From the NCBI GenBank assembly GCA_016783065.1, contig JADHXI010000002.1:1-63982 (forward strand): a DNA stretch of 63,982 bases. The letters are read 5' to 3'. The position numbers and the translations under genes are program-made. Of the stretch, positions 45,896 through 54,110 are shown piece by piece. How positions within the stretch are numbered: position 1 is the first letter of the stretch; every line of letters begins with the position of its first letter. The stretch is from Desulfobacteraceae bacterium (GTDB taxonomy: Bacteria > Desulfobacterota > DSM-4660 > Desulfatiglandales > Desulfatiglandaceae). Below the pieces are notes generated by a model. It searched no databases. It was not told the origin of the DNA and saw nothing but the letters and a program-made list of their open reading frames with translations.

Positions 45896-46615
45896 TTACT
45901 GCGCAACCTGCCTCTTGTTGGACTTGGCTAACATAAGAAAGCAGGCCGATGAAATACCTGCGGAACCATATATCATGCACATCACCATGACCTGGTATCT
46001 GACAGCTATTAACGGAGAAATTCCAGATAAGATCTGCCCCGTCATCATACGTGGGAGAGAAACAAGCCCTACCGCAAACAGGGAATTGGTAATGGGAATG
46101 AGAGACGCCCGAAGCGCAATGCTGCGCGCTTTCTCATAGGGGACATCTCTTTCGGTTTCCGCTTCTAATCTCTCCGCCGCAAGGCTCACGCTATTCATCG
46201 CATTCGCAAAGATCATACCCGCGAGGGGGATCAGATAACGAGGCCAATACCATGGATGAAGATCGAGGACCCCTTGGGTAATCAGAACTAAAGTTAAGCC
46301 CCCTCCCAGGATTATGGAACACAATGAATTCTTATACAACCGCCATCGATTTGCCCTTATTGAACGCAGGGCAATCCAGCTTGAGGTGAAAACCATAACC
46401 GCCAAAACCGCCAAGACAACCCAGGCGTTATCAGATTGAAATATGTAAGCCAAAAAGTAGCCGATCAGCAAGAGTTGGACAAGCATTCGGGAAATTGCAT
46501 AAAGCGCGTTGCGAGAATTCAGAGACCATTTGTAAAGGATCCCCACCACTATCATCGCGGGAATAAGGGCTATGGCCAAATTTGCAAATGGTATTATCTG
46601 AATTGAATCATTCAT
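45896..46615 (-). CDS. fetB: FetB/YbbM-like ABC transporter permease (UPF0014)
   Basis: A 239-residue membrane protein with seven or so helices and the family signatures SRMLVQLLLIGYFLAYIF, ANAMNSVSLAAERLEAE and the C-terminal SGISPLIAVRYQVMVMCMIYG. In E. coli FetB works with ATPase FetA in iron export. No ATPase partner is next to it here, so the partner is either elsewhere or lost. It converges on the PFK-2-like gene with a 5-bp gap. Confidence 0.85.
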   Translation of the reverse strand: MNDSIQIIPFANLAIALIPAMIVVGILYKWSLNSRNALYAISRMLVQLLLIGYFLAYIFQSDNAWVVLAVLAVMVFTSSWIALRSIRANRWRLYKNSLCSIILGGGLTLVLITQGVLDLHPWYWPRYLIPLAGMIFANAMNSVSLAAERLEAETERDVPYEKARSIALRASLIPITNSLFAVGLVSLPRMMTGQILSGISPLIAVRYQVMVMCMIYGSAGISSACFLMLAKSNKRQVAQ

Positions 46616-46790
46616 GATTGATAAAACCTCGTTGTATTAGAGTCTCGGATCGTAACCTCTCGGCAAAATTAGAAAATTATTGAAACCATAACCGTCGGTC
46701 GTTACTTAGCGTCACCCGTCGCGTTACCCAAGATCAAGACGACTTTTTGAAATATTGTATGAATTTAGTTTTTTTCAAAATTGGCACTTA

Positions 46791-46969
46791 AGGCTTGCGC
46801 AAAAATAACTTCGCAGAATTGGCGCCCAGATTTGGGTCAGATTTGGCTGCGCTGATTGAGCAAAACCGCAGAAATAGTAGTACTATTTAGAGGCTTTTAC
46901 AATTGAGGCGCGGCCGAAGATGACCTGAAGATGGGATGCAAAAATGTAAAGTCATTTTTGCGTAAGCCC
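46791..46969 (+). repeat. MITE-like palindromic element, family B, copy 2 (nested)
   Basis: A 179-bp element with terminal inverted repeats AGGCTTGCGCAAAAAT (left) and ATTTTTGCGTAAGCCC (right), flanked by TTA on both sides. It matches copy 1 at 4354-4532 in reverse. It sits inside the flank of the family C element that follows. The equivalent flank at 14150-14173 lacks it, giving an empty-site comparison. Confidence 0.75.
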
Positions 46970-46978
46970 TTAGACAGG

Positions 46979-47176
46979 GAAATGGGGGTTCCGTTTTGAA
47001 GGGTGTAACCCTGTCTGAGACCGTTAGAGAGCGTTAAGTAATCACGGACAAGGACGTCACCCAGAGCCATAGGACTTTCCCGGAAGGACTTCCCCCTGTT
47101 TTCTCCCACGGCACGTGATTGCTTTACGCTCTCTTACGGGCGAGTTTTACACCCGAAAAACGGAACCCCCATTGCC
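46979..47176 (+). repeat. Palindromic element, family C, copy 2
   Basis: 198 bp, a second copy of 14174-14371, with somewhat degraded inverted repeats. In the arm the pair GGGCG/CGCCC of copy 1 is GGGTG/CACCC here, a compensatory change. The similarity continues to about 47202. Confidence 0.75.
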
Positions 47177-47230
47177 CTAATTTCAAAGAGCTAAAGTGTT
47201 ACGAAATATTCAATTTTCAATCGTCACTAT

Positions 47231-48160
47231 TCAATTTGTCGTTAGCTGTTTTCTTAAGGCGATATAAACCTTCTCGTGATTAGGTACGGCTAACCCATGC
47301 CTACGCCCCTCCCTGACAATGTAGCCGGTAAATGTTTCCAACTCTGCCCACTTTCCTTTTTCGAAGTCCATCTGCATGGAGGTCTTTGCTTCAGGAGGAA
47401 AACTGCGGGCCTTTTCTAAGGTTACCTCCCTGATATTTTCTTGAAATCTGATCTCTTGAGAATTGGCTACGAGCAAGACTTCCTCAAGAAGCGCCTCCAC
47501 AAGCGCTTTCCCTTCCGGGCTATCCATAAGTTCCCCGAGTGGTTTCCCCAGAAATGATGTGGCGCTCGCAAATGGAGAAATAAACAAAAATTTTTCCCAT
47601 ACAATATTCCTTATGTCTTTTCTATATTCTGCGTCTATATTCGCCAGCTCAAATATATTTTGAATGCCTTCTCCATCAACTTGGATTCCCGATTCACTAC
47701 CGAAAAACAGCTTGCCCGAGCCCCCCACCTGTTTAACAACCCCGGGTTGGACCCTATGTACACCGATATATACACAACCGTTTAACACCTTCCCGGCAGG
47801 TAGAATAGATTGCAGTTTTTCGGCGTTATCGACGCCATTGAGCAATGAAACAATTATCGTATTTTCCCCAATATTAGGGACAAGCATCTTTGCACTTTCC
47901 TCAAGATCATAGCCTTTCACACAATAGATGACTAAATCAAATATCCCGCAGCCCGACGGATCATCGGTTGCCAGATCAGGGGTGACTGTAAATTCCCCTT
48001 TTTCGCTTATCAGTCTCAGCCCTCTTGCCTTTATTTCATCCAGGTGATCCCCCCGTGCAACAAATACGATTTCAACATCTCTGTCGTCAAAATAACGCTT
48101 TGCCAGAAACCCGCCATAATAACCACCTACACCACCTATTCCCACTACTGCAATTTTCAT
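47231..48160 (-). CDS. 2-dehydropantoate 2-reductase-like protein
   Basis: 309 residues with the NADP-binding start MKIAVVGIGGVGGYYGGFLA and the ApbA/PanE domains: VSLLNGVDNAEKLQ, IVWEKFLFISPFASATSF, and a C-terminal helix with MQMDFEKGKWAELETFTGYIV. PanE reduces ketopantoate to pantoate, but many paralogues act on other 2-oxo acids. The gene is isolated from other pantothenate genes. The start at 48160 is set by GGAGGAGACTTGTTT; a longer ORF from 48223 has no such site. Confidence 0.85.
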   Translation of the reverse strand: MKIAVVGIGGVGGYYGGFLAKRYFDDRDVEIVFVARGDHLDEIKARGLRLISEKGEFTVTPDLATDDPSGCGIFDLVIYCVKGYDLEESAKMLVPNIGENTIIVSLLNGVDNAEKLQSILPAGKVLNGCVYIGVHRVQPGVVKQVGGSGKLFFGSESGIQVDGEGIQNIFELANIDAEYRKDIRNIVWEKFLFISPFASATSFLGKPLGELMDSPEGKALVEALLEEVLLVANSQEIRFQENIREVTLEKARSFPPEAKTSMQMDFEKGKWAELETFTGYIVREGRRHGLAVPNHEKVYIALRKQLTTN

Positions 48161-48483
48161 AAACAAGTCTCCTCCGATTATCTCCAGTGTTAATGAAAAA
48201 CGAAAAATGTCATGACTGCCCAACTTCCTACACCTGAAATCCAGCTCCTCACAGATTCAGTAGCACCCAACCTTCAAAACATTCTTTTGACAAACCCATA
48301 AGATTTTGTCACACAAAACCACTCGGGGCAAATAATGCCATTAAAATTCAGATAATTCAAGTTGTAGTGCGGTCGTGATGTGATGGATGCGGGCCATACT
48401 TGCCCTTACCATTGAAAAAGGTTATGGTTGATGTGTCGCAACATAGGACAAACACCTTCTCGAGATCCATAGTCACCACTCAG

Positions 48484-48735
48484 TAAAGAATCCACGCCCG
48501 GAGAGAGTAATGTGATGGAATTGAAAGAAACATCTTTAGAATCCGGAAAACTGCTTAAGAGATTTCTCTCTTGGGCCTCATGTGTTCAGTATTCTGGAAG
48601 ATCTTTTTCCCAACACTCCACTACTCCACCACTCCGTGCCAAACAAAATACCGGCAGAGCCATTTTCTCTGACCCGGCCCCGCCTCCGGCCCATAGGGCC
48701 TACGGCCCGGAGGGAGGACCGGATTTTTGGACCTA
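48484..48735 (+). repeat. Composite repeat module, family E, copy 1
   Basis: It starts with GTAAAGAATCCACGCCCGGAG, then a segment also found at 52496-52590, then inverse units CACTCCACTACTCCACCACTCC, and ends in a GC palindrome around 48671-48706 (CCTCCGGCCCATAGGGCC and partner). There is no ORF with a ribosome binding site. It belongs to the set of modules that separate the catabolic genes in 48-54 kb. The stretch 48161-48483 has no feature I can name. Confidence 0.7.
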
Positions 48736-48783
48736 AATAAATATGGGGGAAATAACCGTGGGTTAGTGTTGAATTCTCGGTAA

Positions 48784-49036
48784 CTTCTCAATAAATTCGG
48801 GAGAAATAATGGGGTTTCTGGAGGGGGGTTCAGCTGTTTCTTTCCTGCGCTCTCTCAAAGTGAATTTACCTCTCACTTCCGCAGTGGTTGATATTTGGGG
48901 TTTTCTCCTAATGAATCCTATTGGCTACTCCATGCTTTCCGCAAAACCCCAAATATCAGCCACGCTACGACGACAGGTTTAGAGAGCGCAGGAAAGAAAC
49001 AGCTGAACCCCCCACGGTGCCCGAAATTATTGAGAA
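48784..49036. repeat. Long hairpin element, family A, copy 1
   Basis: Outer ends CTTCTCAATAAATTCGGG and its near complement bound the element. The core has perfect 33-bp arms (48823-48855 and 48981-49013). An inner stem begins GTGGTTGATATTTGGGG, with partner CCCCAAATATCAGCCAC. Two further copies are at 52720-52929 and 54662-54866. The arm bases differ among copies, but pairing is kept. It lies 66 bp upstream of the dehydratase gene. Confidence 0.85.
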
Positions 49037-49101
49037 CATACAATCCCCGTGAAGGTGATTCTTGAACCGCCTTCACGAAAAGAAAGGAGAAATAGGTCTC
49101 G

Positions 49102-50544
49102 ATGAAAACTGGAGATGATTACCTGGCCTCCATCAAATCCTTGGACCTGGAGGCCCACATAATGGGGGAAAAGACAGGTCACTTGTCGGAACACGGATTG
49201 GTGAGACCCTCGCAGCAGGCAGTGGCCCTCACCTATGATGGCGCGCATGACCGTGACACCGCTGAGCTTTTTTGTGTGGAATCCAACCTCTGCAGGGAGA
49301 CAGTGAACCGGTTTACCCACCTGCACCAGAGCACCGATGACTTGGTCAACAAGGTCAAGATGCAGCGTTACTGCGGCATAAAGACCGCCTGCTGCTTCCA
49401 GCGGTGTGTGGGTCTGGATGCCGCAAACGCTATCTTCAGCACCACGTTTGAGTGCGACGGGAAACACGGCACCCCTTATCATCAGCGCTTTAGGGACTAT
49501 TGGACGTGGGTGCAGCAGGAAGACCTGGTGGTGGATGGCGCCATGACTGACCCCAAAGGCGACAGAGGAAAACGACCCAAGGACCAGGCCGACCCTGATC
49601 TGTATCTGCGTGTCAAGGAGCGCAGGAGCGGAGGGGTCGTAATCAACGGGGCAAAGCTGCACCAGACAGGCATGCTCAATTCCCACGAGATCCTGGTGAT
49701 GCCCACCATGGCCATGAGGCCGGGGGAGGAAGATTGGGCCATATGCTGTGCGGTCCCGACCAATTCGGAAGGGATCCACTACATTTACGGCCGCCAGGCA
49801 AGCGACACACGGAAGTTGGAGGAATTCGGCCTTGACATGGGAAACCCTGTGTTTGGCGGGCAGGAGGTCATGACTGTTTTTGACAATGTCTTTGTGCCTG
49901 AGGAGCGCATTTTCATGGATGGTGAAATAGATTTTTCCGGTATCCTTGTGGAACGGTTTGCTTCCTACCACCGTCAGAGCTACGGGGGCTGCAAGGTCGG
50001 TGTCGGCGATGCCCTTATCGGGGCCACGGCCCTTATCGCCAGCATGAACGGAGTGGGCGGGGCCAGCCATATCAGGGACAAGATAGTGGAGATGATCCAC
50101 CTCAATGAGACGATCTATTCCTGCGGCATTGCCTGTTCGGCCACCGGAGAACAGACACCGGCTGGCAATTATCAGGTGAATCTGCTTCTGGCCAACGTCT
50201 GTAAGTTAAACGTTACGCGTTTCCCTTACGAATTGGCCCGTCTGGCCACGGATGTGGCTGGCGGTCTCCTGGGCACGATGCCTTCGGCAGCCGATCTCTC
50301 GGATCAGGTGGCAGGGCCTTATATCAGGAAGTATCTGGCTGCTTCCCCTGAGGGGGATGTGGTGGACCGAATCAAGGTACTGCGTTTGATCGAAAACCTG
50401 GTGGCGGGTGCCGGTTCAGTGGGGTACCTCATTGAGTCAATGCACGGGGCAGGACCGCCCATGGCCCAGCGGATCATGATCGGTCGCCAGGCCGATCTTG
50501 AAGGGAAAATCACTCAGGTCAAGGGTTTGCTCGACATAGAGTAA
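49102..50544 (+). CDS. 4-hydroxybutyryl-CoA dehydratase/vinylacetyl-CoA isomerase family protein
   Basis: 480 residues of the HpaB-like flavoprotein family. The ligands of the unusual [4Fe-4S] cluster of AbfD are all present: the CFQRC pair at C98 and C102, H290, and C297 in HRQSYGGC, with the same spacing as C99, C103, H292 and C299 of Clostridium aminobutyricum. FAD-contact regions such as VMPTMAMRPGEEDW and FDNVFVPEERIFMDGE follow. It dehydrates 4-hydroxybutyryl-CoA, or a related hydroxyacyl-CoA, by a ketyl radical route. AAGGAGAAATAGGTCTCG precedes the ATG. No 4-hydroxybutyrate genes flank it, so the true substrate is open. Confidence 0.88.
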   Translation: MKTGDDYLASIKSLDLEAHIMGEKTGHLSEHGLVRPSQQAVALTYDGAHDRDTAELFCVESNLCRETVNRFTHLHQSTDDLVNKVKMQRYCGIKTACCFQRCVGLDAANAIFSTTFECDGKHGTPYHQRFRDYWTWVQQEDLVVDGAMTDPKGDRGKRPKDQADPDLYLRVKERRSGGVVINGAKLHQTGMLNSHEILVMPTMAMRPGEEDWAICCAVPTNSEGIHYIYGRQASDTRKLEEFGLDMGNPVFGGQEVMTVFDNVFVPEERIFMDGEIDFSGILVERFASYHRQSYGGCKVGVGDALIGATALIASMNGVGGASHIRDKIVEMIHLNETIYSCGIACSATGEQTPAGNYQVNLLLANVCKLNVTRFPYELARLATDVAGGLLGTMPSAADLSDQVAGPYIRKYLAASPEGDVVDRIKVLRLIENLVAGAGSVGYLIESMHGAGPPMAQRIMIGRQADLEGKITQVKGLLDIE

Positions 50545-50790
50545 AGATCCGGGCCTGGAGAACCCGGCTTTGGTTATGCCGGGAGGGGATTTAGTTTACT
50601 GCAATTTGAGTGGCTCAAGGAGTGATGGAGTACTGGAGTGATGGAGTGTTGAAAGAACTAAATGATCACCTATGGAAGTAATAGACAAACACAGTTCCCG
50701 AAAACCCACTGCCTTTTATGGTTTTTCCAATACTCCATTACTATCACTCTCTCCGAGCCGGAAGGTCTACGAGCCGGAGGCCAATATTCC
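50542..50790 (+). repeat. Composite repeat module, family E, copy 2
   Basis: It begins at the TAA stop of the dehydratase gene with TAAAGATCCGGGCCTGGAG, a small hairpin (CCGGG/CCCGG). A TGGAGTNN array follows (50618-50651), then about 75 bp shared with the module at 53781, the inverse array (50726-50750), and a GC palindrome to about 50781. The left and right arrays can pair into one long stem. Nothing else is seen up to 50965. Confidence 0.75.
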
Positions 50791-50975
50791 AGGTCAATCC
50801 TGTCAGCCAGAGCCATTTATCTCTGACATGGCCCTGAGGATCAGGATTTCTGTTTTGAATTAGAATCGGAAGACACGTCCCGGTTGCCGCGCTCCTTGTG
50901 ATCCAATGAATAGTTTGCTATCACCATGGCGCGCGCTCAATCGGTTTCCGCGAAAGACAGTGTTTCATTCTTGAT

Positions 50976-51102
50976 GGTCTCGTAAAAAGTATGTGTTCTC
51001 CCAAAGACGTCAAGAACGTCAAGTAAATATCTTTTAATATTAACAACTTAACTTTGCGAGCTTTGCGCCTTTGCGTGAGATTTTGATTTTTTACGAATGC
51101 AT
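50976..51102. mobile_element. Short inserted element, family D, copy 1
   Basis: A 127-bp element flanked by the 10-bp direct repeat CATTCTTGAT (50966-50975 and 51103-51112), which is a target-site duplication. Near its ends are TCGTAAAAA and TTTTTACGA. The right half shares a sequence ending TTTGATTTTTTACGAATGC with 61646-61808. It has no transposase gene and lies just upstream of the CoA-transferase gene. Confidence 0.7.
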
Positions 51103-51131
51103 CATTCTTGATCCCGGAAAAGGTAAATACG

Positions 51132-52346
51132 ATGCAGATCCTAGAGAACGTCAAGGTCGTTGATATGGCCCAGTTCATCTCAGGTTCCAGATGCACCCAG
51201 ATACTTGCCGATATGGGTGCGCAGGTGGTTCACGTGGAACCTCCCGAAGGGGATACATTGCGTCTCATATTCAAGTTGCTGGGTGGGGCGGAGCGGAATT
51301 ATTCCATTCTGAACCGGAATAAATTTGGCATGGCCATCAATTTGAGAAAACCAAAAGGTCAGAAGATCATACAGAGGCTTTTGGCTGATTCGGACATCTT
51401 TGTTCACAACCTTATCCCAGGGAGTCTGGAGAAATACAACCTGGGATACGAACATATCAAGAAGGTAAAGGAGAATATCATCTACGTTGCCATATCCGGG
51501 TTCGGAGCCAGCGGCATCAACCCTGAAAGGGCCGCCTTCGATATCATTGCCCAGGCAACTTCAGGCCAGTTCTGGAACGATACAGAGACCTTCATGCCTC
51601 CAACCAATCACTGGGCTGACTTTATGAGCGGGGCCTATGCGGCTCTATCCGCCCTCATGGCACTCATTCACAGGATGAATAAGAATGAAGGTCAATATAT
51701 CGATGTATCCATGCAGGATGTGCTCTATTTCAATAATTACAGGGCCCTGGCCCACAAGGCCATGGGTCCCATTATGAAAGATGTGGAAAAAGTGCTGGGC
51801 AGAAGACCCGAAGATGTCCTCAATTCTTCCGACCGGATGCCTTTTTATGGTTTTTTTAGATCAAAGGACGGCAAAGTGGCCATCGTTGCCATGACCCCAA
51901 GGCAATGGAAAGATTTGACTGAAACCATCGGTCGTCCCGAGATGGCTTCAGACCCTGAGTTCTCTAACCTGCTGGTCCAGATCCACAACCACCAGGCTGC
52001 GGTGGGGTTTATTGAGGAGTGGACCATGCAACACACATCAAAGGAGATTGTGACCATTCTTGAGGGAAAGAAAATACCCTGTGGCATAGCCTATACGCTT
52101 GATGAGGTGATCGAGGATGAAAATCTGAGACAACGGGGTATGTTTGAGGAGGTGTCTCATGAGGAATTTGGGGCCATTGATATACCCGGTGTCCCATATA
52201 AATTTTCAAAAACACCGGGAAGCATTCGAATCCCTGCCCCGGTACTCGGAGAACACAACCATTTTATCCTCAAGGACTGGCTTGGTTATAAACCCCATGA
52301 GATAACTGCCCTCCAAGATGAGGGCATAATCATCACCTCCCTCTGA
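51132..52346 (+). CDS. Class III (CaiB/BaiF family) CoA-transferase
   Basis: 404 residues. The N-terminus VKVVDMAQFISGSRCTQILA and the block MGAQVVHVEPPEGD are typical. The catalytic aspartate is in AAFDIIAQATSGQFW, where it forms the acyl-enzyme and CoA-thioester intermediates. These enzymes move CoA between carboxylic acids and include the benzylsuccinate and carnitine enzymes. With a dehydratase upstream and a hydrolase downstream, it probably activates a hydroxy or unsaturated acid. GGAAAAGG lies before the ATG at 51132. Family sure, substrate unknown. Confidence 0.9.
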   Translation: MQILENVKVVDMAQFISGSRCTQILADMGAQVVHVEPPEGDTLRLIFKLLGGAERNYSILNRNKFGMAINLRKPKGQKIIQRLLADSDIFVHNLIPGSLEKYNLGYEHIKKVKENIIYVAISGFGASGINPERAAFDIIAQATSGQFWNDTETFMPPTNHWADFMSGAYAALSALMALIHRMNKNEGQYIDVSMQDVLYFNNYRALAHKAMGPIMKDVEKVLGRRPEDVLNSSDRMPFYGFFRSKDGKVAIVAMTPRQWKDLTETIGRPEMASDPEFSNLLVQIHNHQAAVGFIEEWTMQHTSKEIVTILEGKKIPCGIAYTLDEVIEDENLRQRGMFEEVSHEEFGAIDIPGVPYKFSKTPGSIRIPAPVLGEHNHFILKDWLGYKPHEITALQDEGIIITSL

Positions 52347-52354
52347 TGTAACTT

Positions 52355-52640
52355 CTCAGTAAAGAATCCACGCCCGGAGGACGTGGCTTTGATCTGCCCC
52401 CTAAAAGGGGGCCAAAAGCCAGCTTTCAGATTCCGGGAGTGTTGGAGTATTGGAGTGCTGGCCTCCGGCTCGGAGACCCTACGGCTCGGAGAGAGTAATG
52501 TGATGGAATTGAAAGAAAAATCTCTAAAATCCGGAAAACTGCTTAAGAGATTTCCCTCTAGGGCCTCATGTGTCGTGTATTCTGGAAGATCTTTTTTCCA
52601 ACACTCCACTACTCCATCACTCCATCACTCCGTGCCAAAC
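52355..52640 (+). repeat. Composite repeat module, family E, copy 3
   Basis: It starts 9 bp after the CoA-transferase stop with TTCTCAGTAAAGAATCCAC and the hairpin CCACG/CGTGG. Next come TGGAGTAT units, the GC palindrome GCCTCCGGCTCGGAGACCC, a copy of the 48510-48590 segment, and inverse units CACTCCAC, TACTCCAT, CACTCC. It closely matches 19213-19314 in its first part. Confidence 0.75.
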
Positions 52641-52719
52641 AAAATACCGGCAAAGCCATTTTCTCTGACCCCCGCAAAGCGGGATTTTCCACAGGCGCTG
52701 AGGACCGGGTTCTTGGAGT

Positions 52720-52929
52720 GGGGTTCGGGCGTTTCTTTCAAGCGCTCTCTCAAAGTGAATTTACATCTCACTTCCGCAGTGGTTGATATTTGAGGTTTTC
52801 TCCTGATGGGCCATATTAGCTTCTCCGTGCTTTTGGCAAAACCCCAAATATCAACCACGCTGCGACTACAGGTTTAGAGAGCGCTTGAAAGAAACGGCCG
52901 AACCCCATGGTACCCGAGTTTATTGTGAA
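52720..52929. repeat. Long hairpin element, family A, copy 2
   Basis: Arms at 52720-52750 and 52876-52906 pair over 30 of 31 positions. The interior is the same as copy 1, with the stem GTGGTTGATATTTGAGG and its partner. The right outer end TTTATTGTGAAC ends at 52930, 53 bp before the hydrolase gene. Confidence 0.85.
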
Positions 52930-52982
52930 CTTATTCTCTGATCGGTGGGAATCGGAGGCGGATGAGTAAAGGAGGAAAGATT

Positions 52983-53783
52983 ATGAAGATAGAGGCAAAT
53001 GGAATTGAGATGAATTATGAACTGTCCGGCAGGGAGGATGGCCAGGTGGTGGTTCTGAGCCATTCACTGGGCGCCAGCCTGGCCATGTGGGACCCCCAGA
53101 TGGAGATACTGGAATCTGATTTCAGGGTGCTCCGGTACGACCTTCGAGGGCACGGAAACACCGAGGCCCCCGCAGGTGCCTACACCCTTGAGCAGTTAGG
53201 GGATGATGCAATCGGCCTGCTGGATGCCCTGGGTATTGACTTGATCCACTGGGTTGGCTTGTCCATTGGAGGAATGATAGGTCAGTCTCTGGCCTTGAAT
53301 TATCCGGATCGCCTGCAGTGTGTTGCCCTGTGCGATACCGCCCCTGTCATTCCCGACGAAGCGCAGCCCATTTGGCAGGAACGGATCGATGCGATTCTCC
53401 AAAAAGGCACAAAGGCCTTGGTTGATCCGACTATGGAGCGCTGGTTCACCGCACCCTACCTCAGCGAAAACCCTCCAGAGGTACAGCGGGTCCGCGAACA
53501 GTTCTTGGCTACGCCGGTGGCGGGGTTTGTGGGTTGCGGCGAGGCCATACGGTGTCTCAATTATCTGGAAAGGCTCTCTGAAATCAAACATCCCACCCTG
53601 ATCATGGTGGGGGAGGAGGACTTGGGAACACCCGTCGCCGCATCGGAAGCGATGCATGCTCGCATCCCCAACTCCAGGTTGGTGGTGCTCCCTTCCGCCG
53701 CTCACCTGTCCAATGTGGAACAGAGCGAGGCCTTCAACAACGAGTTGATTTCATTCTTGAGGGATTGCTCATCCGCGGCGTAA
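52983..53783 (+). CDS. Alpha/beta hydrolase, 3-oxoadipate enol-lactonase-like
   Basis: A 266-residue alpha/beta hydrolase. The nucleophile elbow is GLSIGGM with the serine near residue 95 (WVGLSIGGMIGQSLA). The oxyanion HG-type turn is VLSHSLGASLAMWD, and the catalytic histidine is in VLPSAAHLSNVEQSEAF. The charge relay aspartate is likely in MVGEEDLGTPV. The protein resembles PcaD, but that pathway is aerobic and none of its other genes are here. A thioesterase-like or lactonase role for the local catabolic set is more probable. GTAAAGGAGGAAAGATT precedes the ATG. Confidence 0.85.
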   Translation: MKIEANGIEMNYELSGREDGQVVVLSHSLGASLAMWDPQMEILESDFRVLRYDLRGHGNTEAPAGAYTLEQLGDDAIGLLDALGIDLIHWVGLSIGGMIGQSLALNYPDRLQCVALCDTAPVIPDEAQPIWQERIDAILQKGTKALVDPTMERWFTAPYLSENPPEVQRVREQFLATPVAGFVGCGEAIRCLNYLERLSEIKHPTLIMVGEEDLGTPVAASEAMHARIPNSRLVVLPSAAHLSNVEQSEAFNNELISFLRDCSSAA

Positions 53784-54085
53784 AGATTCGGGTCCAGATG
53801 GCCCGGCTTTGGTTTACCCCAGAAGGGATAAGTTTACCGCAACTTCGTCGGCGCATGGAGTATTGGAGTGTTGGAGTGGTGAAAGAGCTACCTGATCGCC
53901 TATGGCGGTTATAGACAAATCCAGTTCCTGAAAACTCACTGCCTTTTATGGTTTTTCCAATACTCCATTACTCCAGCACTCCAATACTCCAATACTCCGG
54001 GTCAATACTGTCAGGCAGAGCCATTTATCTCTGACATGGCCAAGCCTCCGGCCTGGAGGGCCTACGGCCCGGAGGGAGGACCGGG
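53781..54085 (+). repeat. Composite repeat module, family E, copy 4
   Basis: It begins at the TAA of the hydrolase gene (TAAAGATTCGGGTCCAG). It has a TGGAGTNN array at 53857-53881, the same middle segment as copy 2, an inverse array of at least five NNACTCCA units (53957-54000) and a GC palindrome 54044-54078. It ends 26 bp before the stop of the convergent selenoprotein gene. Confidence 0.75.
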
Positions 54086-54110
54086 ATTTCTATTTTGAAT
54101 TAAACAGCGT

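Noticed and set aside
49027-50100. 357-codon minus-strand ORF antisense to the dehydratase gene
   Set aside because: The plus-strand frame has all AbfD family motifs and a ribosome binding site. The antisense product has no recognisable domain.
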